Of a DNA stretch of 64,000 nt, positions 52,219 through 61,127 are shown piece by piece. The position numbers and the translations under genes were made by a program. The notes under the pieces were generated by a model, which searched no databases, was not told the DNA's origin, and saw only the letters and a list, made by a program, of their open reading frames with translations. Position 1 is the first letter of the stretch. Each line of letters starts with the position of its first letter. Source of the DNA: CADDYT01 sp035294125 (GTDB lineage Bacteria > Chloroflexota > Ktedonobacteria > Ktedonobacterales > Ktedonobacteraceae); contig DATGLM010000022.1 of the NCBI GenBank assembly GCA_035294125.1, positions 31,691 to 95,690 on the forward strand, in the 5' to 3' direction.

Positions 52219-52325
52219 AAGGGCCGGAATCGTCGTTGCTCCTTGGGGGGGGAGTGAGCAACTCGCTCATGCGATGCAAACATGAGCACGACCCGGCCCT
52301 TAAGCGATGTTTTCACATCGCCTTA
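52219..52325. other. Compound hairpin region, candidate structured RNA
   Basis: An extended imperfect stem pairs 52219-52241 with 52284-52301 (AAGGGCCGG/CCGGCCCTT, then GTCG/CGAC and TGCTC/GAGCA with small bulges), enclosing a run of eight G and an inner TGAGC/GCTCA hairpin. A second hairpin follows at 52301-52325 (GCGATGT/ACATCGC). No T-run follows. It sits between convergent genes. Confidence 0.45.
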
Positions 52326-52371
52326 TGGCAGGAGAGGAGGATTCTCTCTACCTCAATCCTGCTTCTCGCCC

Positions 52372-53430
52372 TCAATGGTGTTTTGAGGGACAACTGCTGA
52401 GCGTAATATTTGATAAAACTGCCACCTTCTGGCTACCCTCATCCAGAACTGTGATGAACAGAGGAACAGAGTGACAACCATCAACGGCAGAAAGCGTGAT
52501 ATCTATATCCCCTGAACTATTTGCGGTTCGCGGCAGGGTGATGTTGTCGGAGCCATAGGCGGCCAGCCAAACACGATGCCCTGGTGTAAAATAGGAACCG
52601 CAGATCTCAATAATATAATGCTTCTCCTCGCCCTGGGTACTACAGAGCCAGATTTTTGGCTCCGTGCCTATATCTGTAGGCGTAGGATCAGATGCTGATC
52701 CGGTTCGCGTTACTGGCGTTTTCGTCTTTGCTGGCGTCGACGTGTAATCGTGAGGAGGTATAGTCACCGCTGTTCCTTTGGAATAAGAATGGCCTCCTAT
52801 AGAAGTTCTCACTCCGGGCGACGCAACAACGCCGATAATCAAAAAAGTGATAATCGCCGCTACCGCTACGAGAGCGATGATTGACCTGTTCGTGAAGCGC
52901 GCACGCCGGGAACGACCTGTTCCCGGGCGCTGCCCTTCACCAGGAAGGGGATGCTTTTGCAGTTCGGCAAATGGACCCGGCAACGGCTCATCTGTAAGGG
53001 GAGAGAGCGGCGACACATAGCCGTCTGTTGCCTGCCTCCTGCTTCGCGCCTCTTCCTGCCCCATGATTCTTTGCACAACAGCTTCTAGCAGAGAGTATTT
53101 GTAGCCCTGGCGCAAACGCCCAGACATGCGCTTTCGCGGTGACAGCTTGCTCTCCAGGACAATCTTCTGCATGACCGTGTTCGTTATTGTCGGGTAGAAT
53201 TGCAGCCCTTTATCCTGCGCCCATGCTGAAATCAGTCTGCTGCTCTGCTGAAATTCGTTGCATTTTCCCTGGCAGGTTGAACATGCAGCGACATGCTGTT
53301 CTATCTCTATCAAGTTGTCAAGGTGCTGTCGGCGCACGTAGGTCAGTAGCAGATCATCGGATGGATGCTGCCCTCCGTTATTGGCTTTCCATGAAGCCCG
53401 TGTACTCGTGGGTGGCCGATGACTCGACAT
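52372..53430 (-). CDS. Transmembrane anti-sigma factor with zinc-finger-like N-terminus
   Basis: The 352-residue protein has HPSDDLLLTYVRRQH and the zinc anti-sigma motif EQHVAACSTCQ (HxxxCxxC) at its N-terminus, a long cytoplasmic linker, a membrane helix (about residues 188-208, IIALVAVAAIITFLIIGVVA) and an extracytoplasmic Thr/Pro-rich and beta domain with four cysteines (WLCSTQGEEKHYIIEICGSYF, DGCHS, SSCPS). It begins 23 bases after the ECF sigma stop. A role as membrane-bound repressor of that sigma factor is well supported by order and motif. The outer domain is not recognised. Confidence 0.85.
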   Translation of the reverse strand: MSSHRPPTSTRASWKANNGGQHPSDDLLLTYVRRQHLDNLIEIEQHVAACSTCQGKCNEFQQSSRLISAWAQDKGLQFYPTITNTVMQKIVLESKLSPRKRMSGRLRQGYKYSLLEAVVQRIMGQEEARSRRQATDGYVSPLSPLTDEPLPGPFAELQKHPLPGEGQRPGTGRSRRARFTNRSIIALVAVAAIITFLIIGVVASPGVRTSIGGHSYSKGTAVTIPPHDYTSTPAKTKTPVTRTGSASDPTPTDIGTEPKIWLCSTQGEEKHYIIEICGSYFTPGHRVWLAAYGSDNITLPRTANSSGDIDITLSAVDGCHSVPLFITVLDEGSQKVAVLSNITLSSCPSKHH

Positions 53431-53452
53431 AACGCCTACTGTTCCGCCTCTT

Positions 53453-54025
53453 CTACAACTGCTTTCTGGGTGCCGTGCCATACGACGCACGAAACTTAAT
53501 CACTCCGCGCGAGACGCGTTTCCGCACAGCCTCCGGACTGAGTCGCAGTATCTGGGCAATTTCTTCATAGGTAAACCCGTCGCCATAGTGTAACTGCAAG
53601 CAGGCAGCATCCTCAGGCTTAAGCGAGCGGAGCGCCTGCTCGACGAGGACGCGCGTCTCCGCCTGCCCCTCCGGCCCTTCGACCGCGAAGCTGGGATGAT
53701 AATCTTCGCTCGCATCCAGATGGATAAACGAGCGCAGCTTTTTTCGATTGAGATAGCGCAACCCGTAATTTGTAGCAATACGATAAATCCAGGCATTGAG
53801 CGAGAGATCTTCAGGCATCTTGCCGATCTCCTTATATACCTGTAGAAACGTATCCTGCGCCAGGTCCAGCGCTACTTCACGGTCGCCGACGAGTCGATGC
53901 AAATAGCCGATGATGGGCTGTTCCAATCGTTCGACCAGGGAACGAAACGCTTCCTTGTCCCTCGCCTGCAAACTCTCTACCACCTGCATGTCAGTCAACA
54001 TGTGGCCTGTACGGGTTCCCCCCAT
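53453..54025 (-). CDS. ECF-type RNA polymerase sigma factor (SigW-like)
   Basis: The 190-residue protein has region 2 (IIGYLHRLVGDREVALDLAQDTFLQVYKEI, NAWIYRIATNYGLRYLNRKK) and region 4 (LRSLKPEDAACLQLHYGDGFTYEEIAQILRLSPEAVRKRVSRGVIKF). The ATG at 54025 has AAGGGGG four bases upstream. The next gene on this strand is its anti-sigma factor; the promoter side abuts the molybdopterin gene region. Confidence 0.92.
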   Translation of the reverse strand: MGGTRTGHMLTDMQVVESLQARDKEAFRSLVERLEQPIIGYLHRLVGDREVALDLAQDTFLQVYKEIGKMPEDLSLNAWIYRIATNYGLRYLNRKKLRSFIHLDASEDYHPSFAVEGPEGQAETRVLVEQALRSLKPEDAACLQLHYGDGFTYEEIAQILRLSPEAVRKRVSRGVIKFRASYGTAPRKQL

Positions 54026-54153
54026 TTCCCCCTTGATGAGCCTACACTACTATAATCATCCAGAAGCTCAAAACCGGACAACTTTTTTGAGGAATTTTTC
54101 TGCTTCGCAAATATGTGAAGCAAACATTCTCCATACAAAAATATGTGTCTCCC

Positions 54154-55896
54154 TTAAGAGACGGATACCGATATGGTGTGGTAGCCTGTTGCCCCATTTG
54201 GAAGGGGTGGAGCGGGGTTGGGATCCTGGACGTTGCCTTCGAGGTCGATGGCGCGCACGATAATGGTGTAGCTGCCTGCTTTCGGAGTCCAGGGCAGTTC
54301 CCAGAGCACCCAGGTGAGGTCTGAGTATGGGCGCTTGAGGGTGGCACGCTGCCAGCTCTGCCCGTCGTCCAGGCTGACGTCAACCTCGCTGATGCCTTTG
54401 TTGCCGGAAAAGGCCACGCCCGCGATGAAGGTAGGCCGGTTGGCGGGCAGGGTTGCCCCGATCAGGGGTGTATCGATGCGTGACATAATCTGGACCGTTG
54501 CTGCGTCGCTCCAGCCGCGCTGCTGCCAGTAGCCCTGATAGTTGGTATTGACGACCTCGATATCCGTGAGCCATTTGCAGTGTTTCATGCCATAGATACC
54601 TGGCACGAGCATGCGCACAGGGAAACCATGCTCATTTGGCAGTGGGGCGCCGTTCATGCGTACAGCCAGCAGTGTCGTCGGCTCCAGCGCCTTGCTCAGG
54701 TGGATGCTGTCGCTGTAATCGTCGGCGGCGGAGAAGACAACTTTACTTGCCCCGGCCTTGACACCCGCCCGTTGCAGCAGATCGTTCAGCGGAATGCCTT
54801 CCCATAGCGCGTTACTGATATACGGGCCTCCAACATCGTTGCTGATACATTCGAGCGTTTCATACTGCTTTTTCATAGGCATCGCCAGCAACTGTTCATA
54901 GGTGAAGGTCAGGGTATGCTCGACCTCGCCATTGACGGACAGGTTCCATTTGGCGGCGTTGATGGTAGGATCGGAGAAGAGATTTTTAGAGACAACGTAG
55001 AATTGATCGTTGGGAGTGATTTCGGACGAGAGTCCGCGTACGGGCTGAACGGTGCCATAGTTGGGTTTTGGAGGCGGAACGATCTTGCTCTTGAAGTTTT
55101 GCACCAGCTTCCCTACCGGGGCGCTGACCGGGCCGCCCCCCTCGCTGATGAAGCGATACGCGGCAACTCCCAGCAAGGCGATGCCTGCGATGATGAAGCC
55201 GCGCTTGAGCAGGGCGCGCCGCGAAAGACCAAAGCCATACCCATCGTCTTCGTCCTCACTCTCTGTCGCTTTGTGCTGCCCTCTCTTCTTGAGAAGAATG
55301 ACCAGCCAGTTCTGAAAGGCTGCGAAGAGCAGACCGAAGATGAGGCCGACAACGCCCAGGCTCACCATGCTGTTTTGCAGGCCGATGGAGGTCTGCGCGC
55401 CAAAAATGCCCGCGCCGGTTGCCGGGAGCAGCAGGAAGCCGGTAAGCAGCCAGAGCGCGAGCGCCAGCACCACGCCATCCAGCCAGTCGAGTTGCGTGCG
55501 TGTTGAGCCGGTGCGCGAGGTGACAAAGCGTGAGCCAATCGCGAGATTATAGAGGCCGCCACTCAACGCGAAGACCAGACACTGGCCCCCCAGGATGATA
55601 TAGAACAGGTAGAACTTGGCGTCCCCTCCGATGAGCTGATGCAGGTAGGCAAACATAGGCGGCGGCATGAGCGCGGTAATCTCCGAGCCGAATTCTTCCG
55701 GCAGCGAGATGCCCCCGAATATCGTGCTGCCGACAATCATAGCAATGGATGCGACGATACCGGCAGCCAGCCCCGCGACAAAGCCATATCTAAAGCGCGT
55801 TCTACCGCCTGGTCCTCCGACTCCTGTAGTAGTCGTATTTGTCGGAGGCGTCCTGCCCGGATTTCCCTCACTTTTTATCCTGTCCTGCGTATCCAT
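54154..55896 (-). CDS. Membrane-anchored molybdopterin-binding (sulfite oxidase-like) protein
   Basis: The 580-residue protein has an N-terminal membrane domain with about five helices (residues ~35-220), a sixth anchor with Arg-Arg (SRRALLKRGFIIAGIALLGVAAY) and an outer sulfite-oxidase/nitrate-reductase type Moco domain: YEQLLAMPMKKQYETLECISND contains the cysteine Mo ligand, then WEGIPLNDLLQRAG, NGAPLPNEHGFPVRMLVPGIYGMKHCKWLTDIEV. A Mo-co dimerisation Ig-like domain ends the protein. The start at 55896 follows AGGTAACGAG. Likely electron acceptor is unknown; the multi-helix N-terminus may be the quinone/cytochrome link. Confidence 0.85.
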   Translation of the reverse strand: MDTQDRIKSEGNPGRTPPTNTTTTGVGGPGGRTRFRYGFVAGLAAGIVASIAMIVGSTIFGGISLPEEFGSEITALMPPPMFAYLHQLIGGDAKFYLFYIILGGQCLVFALSGGLYNLAIGSRFVTSRTGSTRTQLDWLDGVVLALALWLLTGFLLLPATGAGIFGAQTSIGLQNSMVSLGVVGLIFGLLFAAFQNWLVILLKKRGQHKATESEDEDDGYGFGLSRRALLKRGFIIAGIALLGVAAYRFISEGGGPVSAPVGKLVQNFKSKIVPPPKPNYGTVQPVRGLSSEITPNDQFYVVSKNLFSDPTINAAKWNLSVNGEVEHTLTFTYEQLLAMPMKKQYETLECISNDVGGPYISNALWEGIPLNDLLQRAGVKAGASKVVFSAADDYSDSIHLSKALEPTTLLAVRMNGAPLPNEHGFPVRMLVPGIYGMKHCKWLTDIEVVNTNYQGYWQQRGWSDAATVQIMSRIDTPLIGATLPANRPTFIAGVAFSGNKGISEVDVSLDDGQSWQRATLKRPYSDLTWVLWELPWTPKAGSYTIIVRAIDLEGNVQDPNPAPPLPNGATGYHTISVSVS

Positions 55897-56269
55897 CTCG
55901 TTACCTGTCTTCCTGCTTTGTGTAGCCCTCCGGATGCCATGGAAAAGCCCCTCTCGCACCTCATTCTTCGCTGTGCTCAGCATGCCATGTTCGAGCCGAT
56001 TTTTTTACGGTCCACCAACTATTATATTCTCTGATTTGTTACACGACTACATCTGTCAGAATTTGCAATGTTTTTCAGTTTTTATGGCTTGTCGCGGGCT
56101 ATGAAATAGGCTATCATGCAGAATAAGAGACTTTGTGGAGCGCGCATGAATGGATGCGTGAGAGAAGGCGAACAGCATGGATGATACGCGGGGTTTGCCG
56201 CATTCGGCCCCAACGTTGGGCTTGTCGGTGCCGCAGCATTACTTTATTATCACATGCAGGATGATAAAC

Positions 56270-57037
56270 ATGGCAACGAATAAGGAACGGCTGGACGTGG
56301 CGCTGGTGAGACGCGGACTGGCACCGAGCCGGGAACGCGCACGGGCTTTGATTATGGCCGGACAGGTCTACGTGGGCGACCGCATGGTTGATAAGGCCGG
56401 GACGCTGGTGCCGCTGGAAGCGGCGCTGCGACTGGCCGAGACGCCGGAAGAACTGAAGTACGTAAGCCGGGGCGGGCTGAAGCTGGAGAAGGCGCTGGAC
56501 ACCTTCCACCTGAACCCGCAGGGCCTTGTCGCGCTCGACGTCGGCGCTTCGACCGGCGGCTTTACCGATGTGCTGCTCAAGCGCGGGGTGAAGCGCGTCT
56601 ATGCCGTAGACGTGGGACACGGGCAACTCGCCTGGACGCTGCGCAACGATGAGCGCGTGGTCGTCTTGGAAGGTACCAATATTCGCCACCTGACCAGCCT
56701 GCCGGAAGCCATCCAGGCGGTCGTCATCGATGTCTCGTTCATCTCGCTGCGCCTGGTGCTGCCCGCGCTGGTGCCTCTGCTCGCGCCGGGAGCGTGGGCG
56801 GTGGCGCTGGTCAAGCCGCAATTCGAGGCGGGCAAGGCCGAGGTGGATCGCGGCGAGGGCGTGATTACCAACCCGGAGGTGCATGCCCGCGTCCTGCATG
56901 ACCTGCAAGAATGGATTCCCCTGCACACCCCTTTCCACATTCTCGGCCTCACCGAATCTCCCATTCATGGGAGAGAGGGCAATAAAGAATTCTTGCTGCA
57001 TCTGGGCTTAGAAAACACGAAAACTAAAACGATCTGA
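56270..57037 (+). CDS. tlyA: TlyA-family 2'-O-methyltransferase (23S/16S rRNA) with S4 domain
   Basis: The 255-residue protein begins with an S4 RNA-binding domain (ERLDVALVRRGLAPSRERARALIMAGQVYVG) and continues with a Rossmann methyltransferase: LDVGASTGGFTDVLLKRG (SAM loop), AVDVGHGQLAW, DVSFISLRLVLPAL and VKPQFEAGKAEVDRGEGVI (FtsJ/hemolysin family). In mycobacteria TlyA methylates C1409/C1920 of rRNA. The ATG at 56270 has CAGGATG upstream; a longer frame is not supported. Confidence 0.9.
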   Translation: MATNKERLDVALVRRGLAPSRERARALIMAGQVYVGDRMVDKAGTLVPLEAALRLAETPEELKYVSRGGLKLEKALDTFHLNPQGLVALDVGASTGGFTDVLLKRGVKRVYAVDVGHGQLAWTLRNDERVVVLEGTNIRHLTSLPEAIQAVVIDVSFISLRLVLPALVPLLAPGAWAVALVKPQFEAGKAEVDRGEGVITNPEVHARVLHDLQEWIPLHTPFHILGLTESPIHGREGNKEFLLHLGLENTKTKTI

Positions 57038-57143
57038 AACAGTGGAGTAGCAGTTAAAATCGACTTTTTGGTAATTCATTGACACTCAGTGCTAAAATAC
57101 TGAGGAAATCTAGTGGGCGAACGTGGAAAAGGAGGAATGTTTC

Positions 57144-57698
57144 ATGCTTGGGCGCATCCTTGCCGGGAGCCGGTATCTGGTCATCATAGCGGTAGTGGGA
57201 GCCTATCTGTCCGCGCTTTTCGTACTGATCTATGGAGGGTTAACTATAGGGGGGATTATCATTGCGGAGTTTACACATCCTGTATTTACGCCCGATGCAG
57301 CCAAACATATTGCGGTCGAATGTATCGAGATGATAGATCTATTTCTGCTGGGGCCAATTCTGTATATCGTCTCGCTGGGACTCTACAGTCTCTTTATCAA
57401 TGACCACCTGCCCCTGCCCTCCTGGCTCAACATTCATAACCTTGAGAGCCTGAAAGAGAATCTGGTTGGTGTGATCATCGTGCTGCTGGCCGTCACCTTC
57501 CTGGGCTATGTAGTAACATGGGACGGCAGCACCTCTATCTGGGCGGTAGGCGTTGCTGTCGGATTTGTGGTGCTGGCGCTGAGCCTGTTTCTCAGAAGGC
57601 TTCGAACACCGCCGGATGTAGCTGGAAAACAGCCTGCGACCCAACAACAGCAACCTGAGGAGAGCAACCCGGAGTCGCTGCCTCACTCACTTATCTGA
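57144..57698 (+). CDS. UPF0114 (YqhA) family membrane protein
   Basis: The 184-residue protein has four membrane helices with the YqhA/UPF0114 pattern LAGSRYLVIIAVVGAYLSALFVLIYGG and IEMIDLFLLGPILYIVSLGLYSLF plus the WLNIHNLESLKENLVGVIIVLLAVTFLG motif. Function unknown. AAGGAGG lies at 57127-57133, so ATG 57144 is preferred to GTG 57123. A 30-residue polar tail rich in Gln/Pro ends the protein. Confidence 0.85.
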   Translation: MLGRILAGSRYLVIIAVVGAYLSALFVLIYGGLTIGGIIIAEFTHPVFTPDAAKHIAVECIEMIDLFLLGPILYIVSLGLYSLFINDHLPLPSWLNIHNLESLKENLVGVIIVLLAVTFLGYVVTWDGSTSIWAVGVAVGFVVLALSLFLRRLRTPPDVAGKQPATQQQQPEESNPESLPHSLI

Positions 57699-57969
57699 GC
57701 CAGACAGCTACGCTCATGCACGTCCTGAAAGTTCTCGTCGCTTCCTGCTCGTTGCGAGAGCGGCCAGGGGCTTAATAAAGATCGCCGACTTCTTCACTCG
57801 CACGGTATTGCGATCAATCGCATCCTGACAGGAAACACTCGCTTGTCAGCCTCTTTTTCTCATGAGATAATGAACAGAGATATGGCTCACAGGCTGCGGA
57901 AAAGAGTTGATCAGGATAAGCAAACAAATTATTTCTTTGTGCGTACCGCACAGGAAAGAGGTGTGACCG

Positions 57970-59574
57970 ATGACAATTGCACCCGTACCTTCTGTTATCG
58001 TTCCCGAGCAGTTCAATGTCGCTACGGCGTTTCTTGATCGCCATCTAGCCGAGGGGCGAGGTAACAAGACGGCTATTTACTACGAAGGAAGAGGCTACAC
58101 CTACGCGCAGGTGGCCGAACTGGCGAACCGCGTGGGCAATGGCCTGCTCAATCTGGGCGTCGACATGGAGCAGCGCATCGCCCTGATCCTGCTCGACTCG
58201 CCGGAGTTCGCCGCCAGCTTTTTTGGCGGTATCAAGATGGGGGCTGTTCCTATCCCGATAAACACCTCGCTACGCCCGGCTGATTACGTCTACATGCTTA
58301 ATGATAGTCGCGCCCGCGTCCTGTTGGTTCACGCGGCGGTCTGGAAGCAGTTGCAACCGATCTTTCCGCAGTTGAAGTACCTGCGGCACACCGTCGTGGT
58401 GGGGCTGGCGCGAGAAGGCATCGCGGAGACGGCCACGCTGCACGATTTCGACAGGTGGGTGTCGCATGCGTCGAGCACGCTAGTGGCGGCGGAAACCAGC
58501 AAGGATGACAGCGCCTTCTGGCTCTACAGTTCGGGCAGCACCGGTTTCCCCAAAGGCTGCGTCCACCTGCAACACGATATGGTCTACTGCACAGAGTACT
58601 ACGCAAAGCCGGTACTGGGCATCACCGAAAACGACATCACCTTTTCCGCCGCCAAGCTCTACTTTGCTTATGGTCTGGGTAACAACCTGTACTTTCCCTT
58701 TGGCGTCGGGGCCAGCGCCGTCCATTATGCAGGGCGACCGCTGGCTGAGGAGATGTTCAAGGTCGTTGAGGAGTATCGTCCGACCATTTTCTTTGGCGTG
58801 CCGACGCTCTACGCCAGTATGCTGGCACTGCCCAACGCGGAGCAGCGCTTTGACTTTTCGTCGGTGCGTGTCTGTGTTTCCGCCGGTGAGGCATTACCCG
58901 CCGATATCCTGCGCCGCTGGGAGAAGGCGTTCAACGTGGAGATTCTGGATGGCATCGGCAGCACAGAAATCCTGCACATCTTCATCAGCAACCGCGCCGG
59001 CGAGATTCGACCAGGCAGCACCGGGAAACTGGTGCCGGGCTACGAGGCGAAGATCACGGATGAACAGGGCAATCCGGTCAAGCAGGGCGACATCGGCAAC
59101 CTGCTGATTCGCGGTGACAGTATTGCCTCGCAGTACTGGAACAAGCATGAGAAGACGAAAGACACCATCAACGGCCACTGGATACACACCGGTGACAAGT
59201 ATTTTCAGGATGACGATGGCTATTACTGGTATTGCGGGCGCTCAGATGATATGCTGAAGGTAGGCGGACAATGGGTCTCGCCGGTTGAGGTCGAGGCCGC
59301 GCTCATCGCGCACCCGGCTGTGCTGGAAGCAGCCGTCGTGGGCGATTTCGATGCCGATACGCTGGTCAAGCCGAAGGCGTACATTGTGCTGAAGCAGGGC
59401 TACGAGCCATCGGAGGAACTGGCGAACGAACTCAAGAACTTTGTTAAGGAGCGGTTAGTCCCATTCAAGTATCCGCGCTGGGTCGAGTTCACGCCGGAGT
59501 TGCCCAAGACAGCGACGGGCAAGATTCAGCGCTTCATTCTGCGCGGTACCGGTGAGACCATGAAGCTTGGGTAG
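57970..59574 (+). CDS. Benzoate-CoA ligase-like acyl-CoA synthetase
   Basis: The 534-residue ANL-family enzyme has YSSGSTGFPKGCVH (P-loop), the FAYGLGNNLYFPFGVGA and DGIGSTEILHIFISNRAGEIRPGSTG segments characteristic of the benzoate-CoA ligase family, the GDKYFQDDDGYYWYCGRSDDMLKVGGQWVSP hinge and the catalytic lysine in PKTATGKIQRFILR. It activates an aromatic or related carboxylate with ATP and CoA. AGAGGTG precedes the ATG. A degenerate crotonase-fold protein follows, suggesting a CoA-ester pathway; the physiological acid is unknown. Confidence 0.88.
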   Translation: MTIAPVPSVIVPEQFNVATAFLDRHLAEGRGNKTAIYYEGRGYTYAQVAELANRVGNGLLNLGVDMEQRIALILLDSPEFAASFFGGIKMGAVPIPINTSLRPADYVYMLNDSRARVLLVHAAVWKQLQPIFPQLKYLRHTVVVGLAREGIAETATLHDFDRWVSHASSTLVAAETSKDDSAFWLYSSGSTGFPKGCVHLQHDMVYCTEYYAKPVLGITENDITFSAAKLYFAYGLGNNLYFPFGVGASAVHYAGRPLAEEMFKVVEEYRPTIFFGVPTLYASMLALPNAEQRFDFSSVRVCVSAGEALPADILRRWEKAFNVEILDGIGSTEILHIFISNRAGEIRPGSTGKLVPGYEAKITDEQGNPVKQGDIGNLLIRGDSIASQYWNKHEKTKDTINGHWIHTGDKYFQDDDGYYWYCGRSDDMLKVGGQWVSPVEVEAALIAHPAVLEAAVVGDFDADTLVKPKAYIVLKQGYEPSEELANELKNFVKERLVPFKYPRWVEFTPELPKTATGKIQRFILRGTGETMKLG

Positions 59575-59624
59575 CCAGCCGAATACGACATTTCAGAAAC
59601 AGGAAAAAAGTAGGATTACGTTTC

Positions 59625-60416
59625 ATGCAGCAAGCCTATCGCGCCTTGCGGGTCGTCGCTGAAGCAGAGACGATTCGCATGGTACTCAGTTCAGAACCAG
59701 ACGAGTTCTTGCTCGACGAACTCGTCCGTGCCTGCACGCTCTATACCGTCGGATCGGACGCGGAAAAGGCGGGCGAACCCGGTGTGAAGGCTATCATCCT
59801 GGATTTCATTGCTCCAATTCCTGCAGCCAGGAGAGCAGCGCAGAAGCCAGCTTCGCCCGCGCCCGCGCAGGTAGAGCAGGCGCGGCAGGCGCTGCAAGAA
59901 CTGGCCGCGCCCGTCCTGGCGGTTGTGCATACCTCACTTTCGCCAGAGGCCAGCGTGCTTGCCTATGCCGCCGATTTGCTGCTGGTGGCGCACGATGCGC
60001 TGCTCACCATCACCGATCCTGAATGCCGACATGATCGACTGACGGGGGAGCAGGCGGCGCGGCTGGGCTACGTCACCTGGTCGGCTCCGGCGAGCGGTTT
60101 GAAGGATGAGCTGGAACGTATCCTGGATATGCTGCGTGACAAAAGCGCCATTGCCCTGCGCCACGCCAGGGCCGCCACGCGTCTGGGCATCGAAACGGGC
60201 GGTCAGAAAGAGCCGCGCGAAGATGAGGGCAGGATAATCGCGCCGTCTGAAAACGGTGTAGCAACACCATATGCCCCGGCTCAGGCCCAACAGCGGCTGA
60301 GTGCTCTCGACGCGGTCAACGCCTTCTATCTTGCCACCACCATGCATACGGAGGATGCACAGGAGGGTTTGCGCTCTTTTCTTGAGAAGCGCGAACCGCT
60401 CTGGAAGAATCGCTGA
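59625..60416 (+). CDS. Degenerate crotonase-fold (enoyl-CoA hydratase-like) protein
   Basis: Residues about 60-170 follow the crotonase fold: LAAPVLAVVHTSLSPEASVLAYAADLLLVAHDALLTIT and LTGEQAARLGYVTWSA. The oxyanion-hole glycines (usually G.GxGGG) are replaced by SLSPEAS, and the catalytic acids are not evident, so it is likely inactive as a hydratase. At 263 residues the length matches the family. It follows the ligase gene by 50 bases. It could be a structural partner or a recently diverged enzyme. Confidence 0.6.
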   Translation: MQQAYRALRVVAEAETIRMVLSSEPDEFLLDELVRACTLYTVGSDAEKAGEPGVKAIILDFIAPIPAARRAAQKPASPAPAQVEQARQALQELAAPVLAVVHTSLSPEASVLAYAADLLLVAHDALLTITDPECRHDRLTGEQAARLGYVTWSAPASGLKDELERILDMLRDKSAIALRHARAATRLGIETGGQKEPREDEGRIIAPSENGVATPYAPAQAQQRLSALDAVNAFYLATTMHTEDAQEGLRSFLEKREPLWKNR

Positions 60417-60449
60417 GCTTCTATCTAAGCTCTCTGAAAAAGGAACGTT

Positions 60450-61028
60450 ATGACACAATCTGAACACAGCCCCTGGAAGGTGCTCTCATACCAGCAGGTG
60501 ATCGATACTCCCTATTTGAAAGTACGCCGCGAAGAGGTAGCCGTGCCAAATGGCCCGGTCATTGCTGATTACTATATCATTGAAAATCGTGGCTGGGTGG
60601 GTATTGTACCGGTCACAGAGGATGGCCGCTTCCTGATTAATAAACAGTACAAGCACGGTATCGGGCTGGAAGTGCTGGAATTTCCCGCTGGCACTATCGA
60701 CCCGGACGAGCATGACCCGCTGGCCACGGCCAGGCGCGAACTGATGGAGGAGACCGGCTACAGCGTCGCGGACGACCAGATCGAATTGCTGGCGCACATG
60801 TACGCCAACCCCACCGGAGCACGCACCCGCATCTGGTGGTATCTCGCTCGCGACGTGCGCAAAACGGGCGAACAGAAGGTTGACCCGGTCGAAGTCATCG
60901 AAAACCGACTCGTCACCGCCAGCGAACTTCTCGACCTGATTCACAACGGCAGTTTCGCCGTCCAGGGCCAGATCGGTGCCGCCTACATGGCTCTGGAACG
61001 ACTTGGCTACCTCAAGGCCGTCGTCTGA
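60450..61028 (+). CDS. NUDIX hydrolase (ADP-ribose pyrophosphatase type)
   Basis: The 192-residue protein has the Nudix box in FPAGTIDPDEHDPLATARRELMEETGY. The spacing from the first Glu to RE is one residue longer than the classical GX5EX7RE pattern, a small loop insertion. GWVGIVPVTEDGRFLINKQYK and YANPTGARTRIWWYLARDV are also family-like. It probably hydrolyses ADP-sugars or related nucleotides. AAGGAA precedes the ATG; 33 bases separate it from the upstream gene. Confidence 0.85.
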   Translation: MTQSEHSPWKVLSYQQVIDTPYLKVRREEVAVPNGPVIADYYIIENRGWVGIVPVTEDGRFLINKQYKHGIGLEVLEFPAGTIDPDEHDPLATARRELMEETGYSVADDQIELLAHMYANPTGARTRIWWYLARDVRKTGEQKVDPVEVIENRLVTASELLDLIHNGSFAVQGQIGAAYMALERLGYLKAVV

Positions 61029-61054
61029 AAGGTCTGCTCCAGGAGATAAACAGG

Positions 61055-61127
61055 GCGCGGCCAAAGTATATTACTAATTCAAGAAATATACTGGCAAGCG
61101 AACCAGGATCGAAGTATCAGGCCGCGC
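61055..61127. terminator. Nested hairpin between NUDIX and receiver genes
   Basis: Outer arms GCGCGGCC/GGCCGCGC (61055-61062, 61120-61127) and inner arms AGTATATT/AATATACT (61065-61072, 61085-61092). The outer right arm lies in the last codons of the convergent receiver gene. Confidence 0.55.

Noticed and set aside
57809..57822. Short palindrome TGCGATCAATCGCA before the acyl-CoA ligase gene
   Set aside because: Only 6 bp per arm and no promoter elements around it, so chance occurrence is likely.
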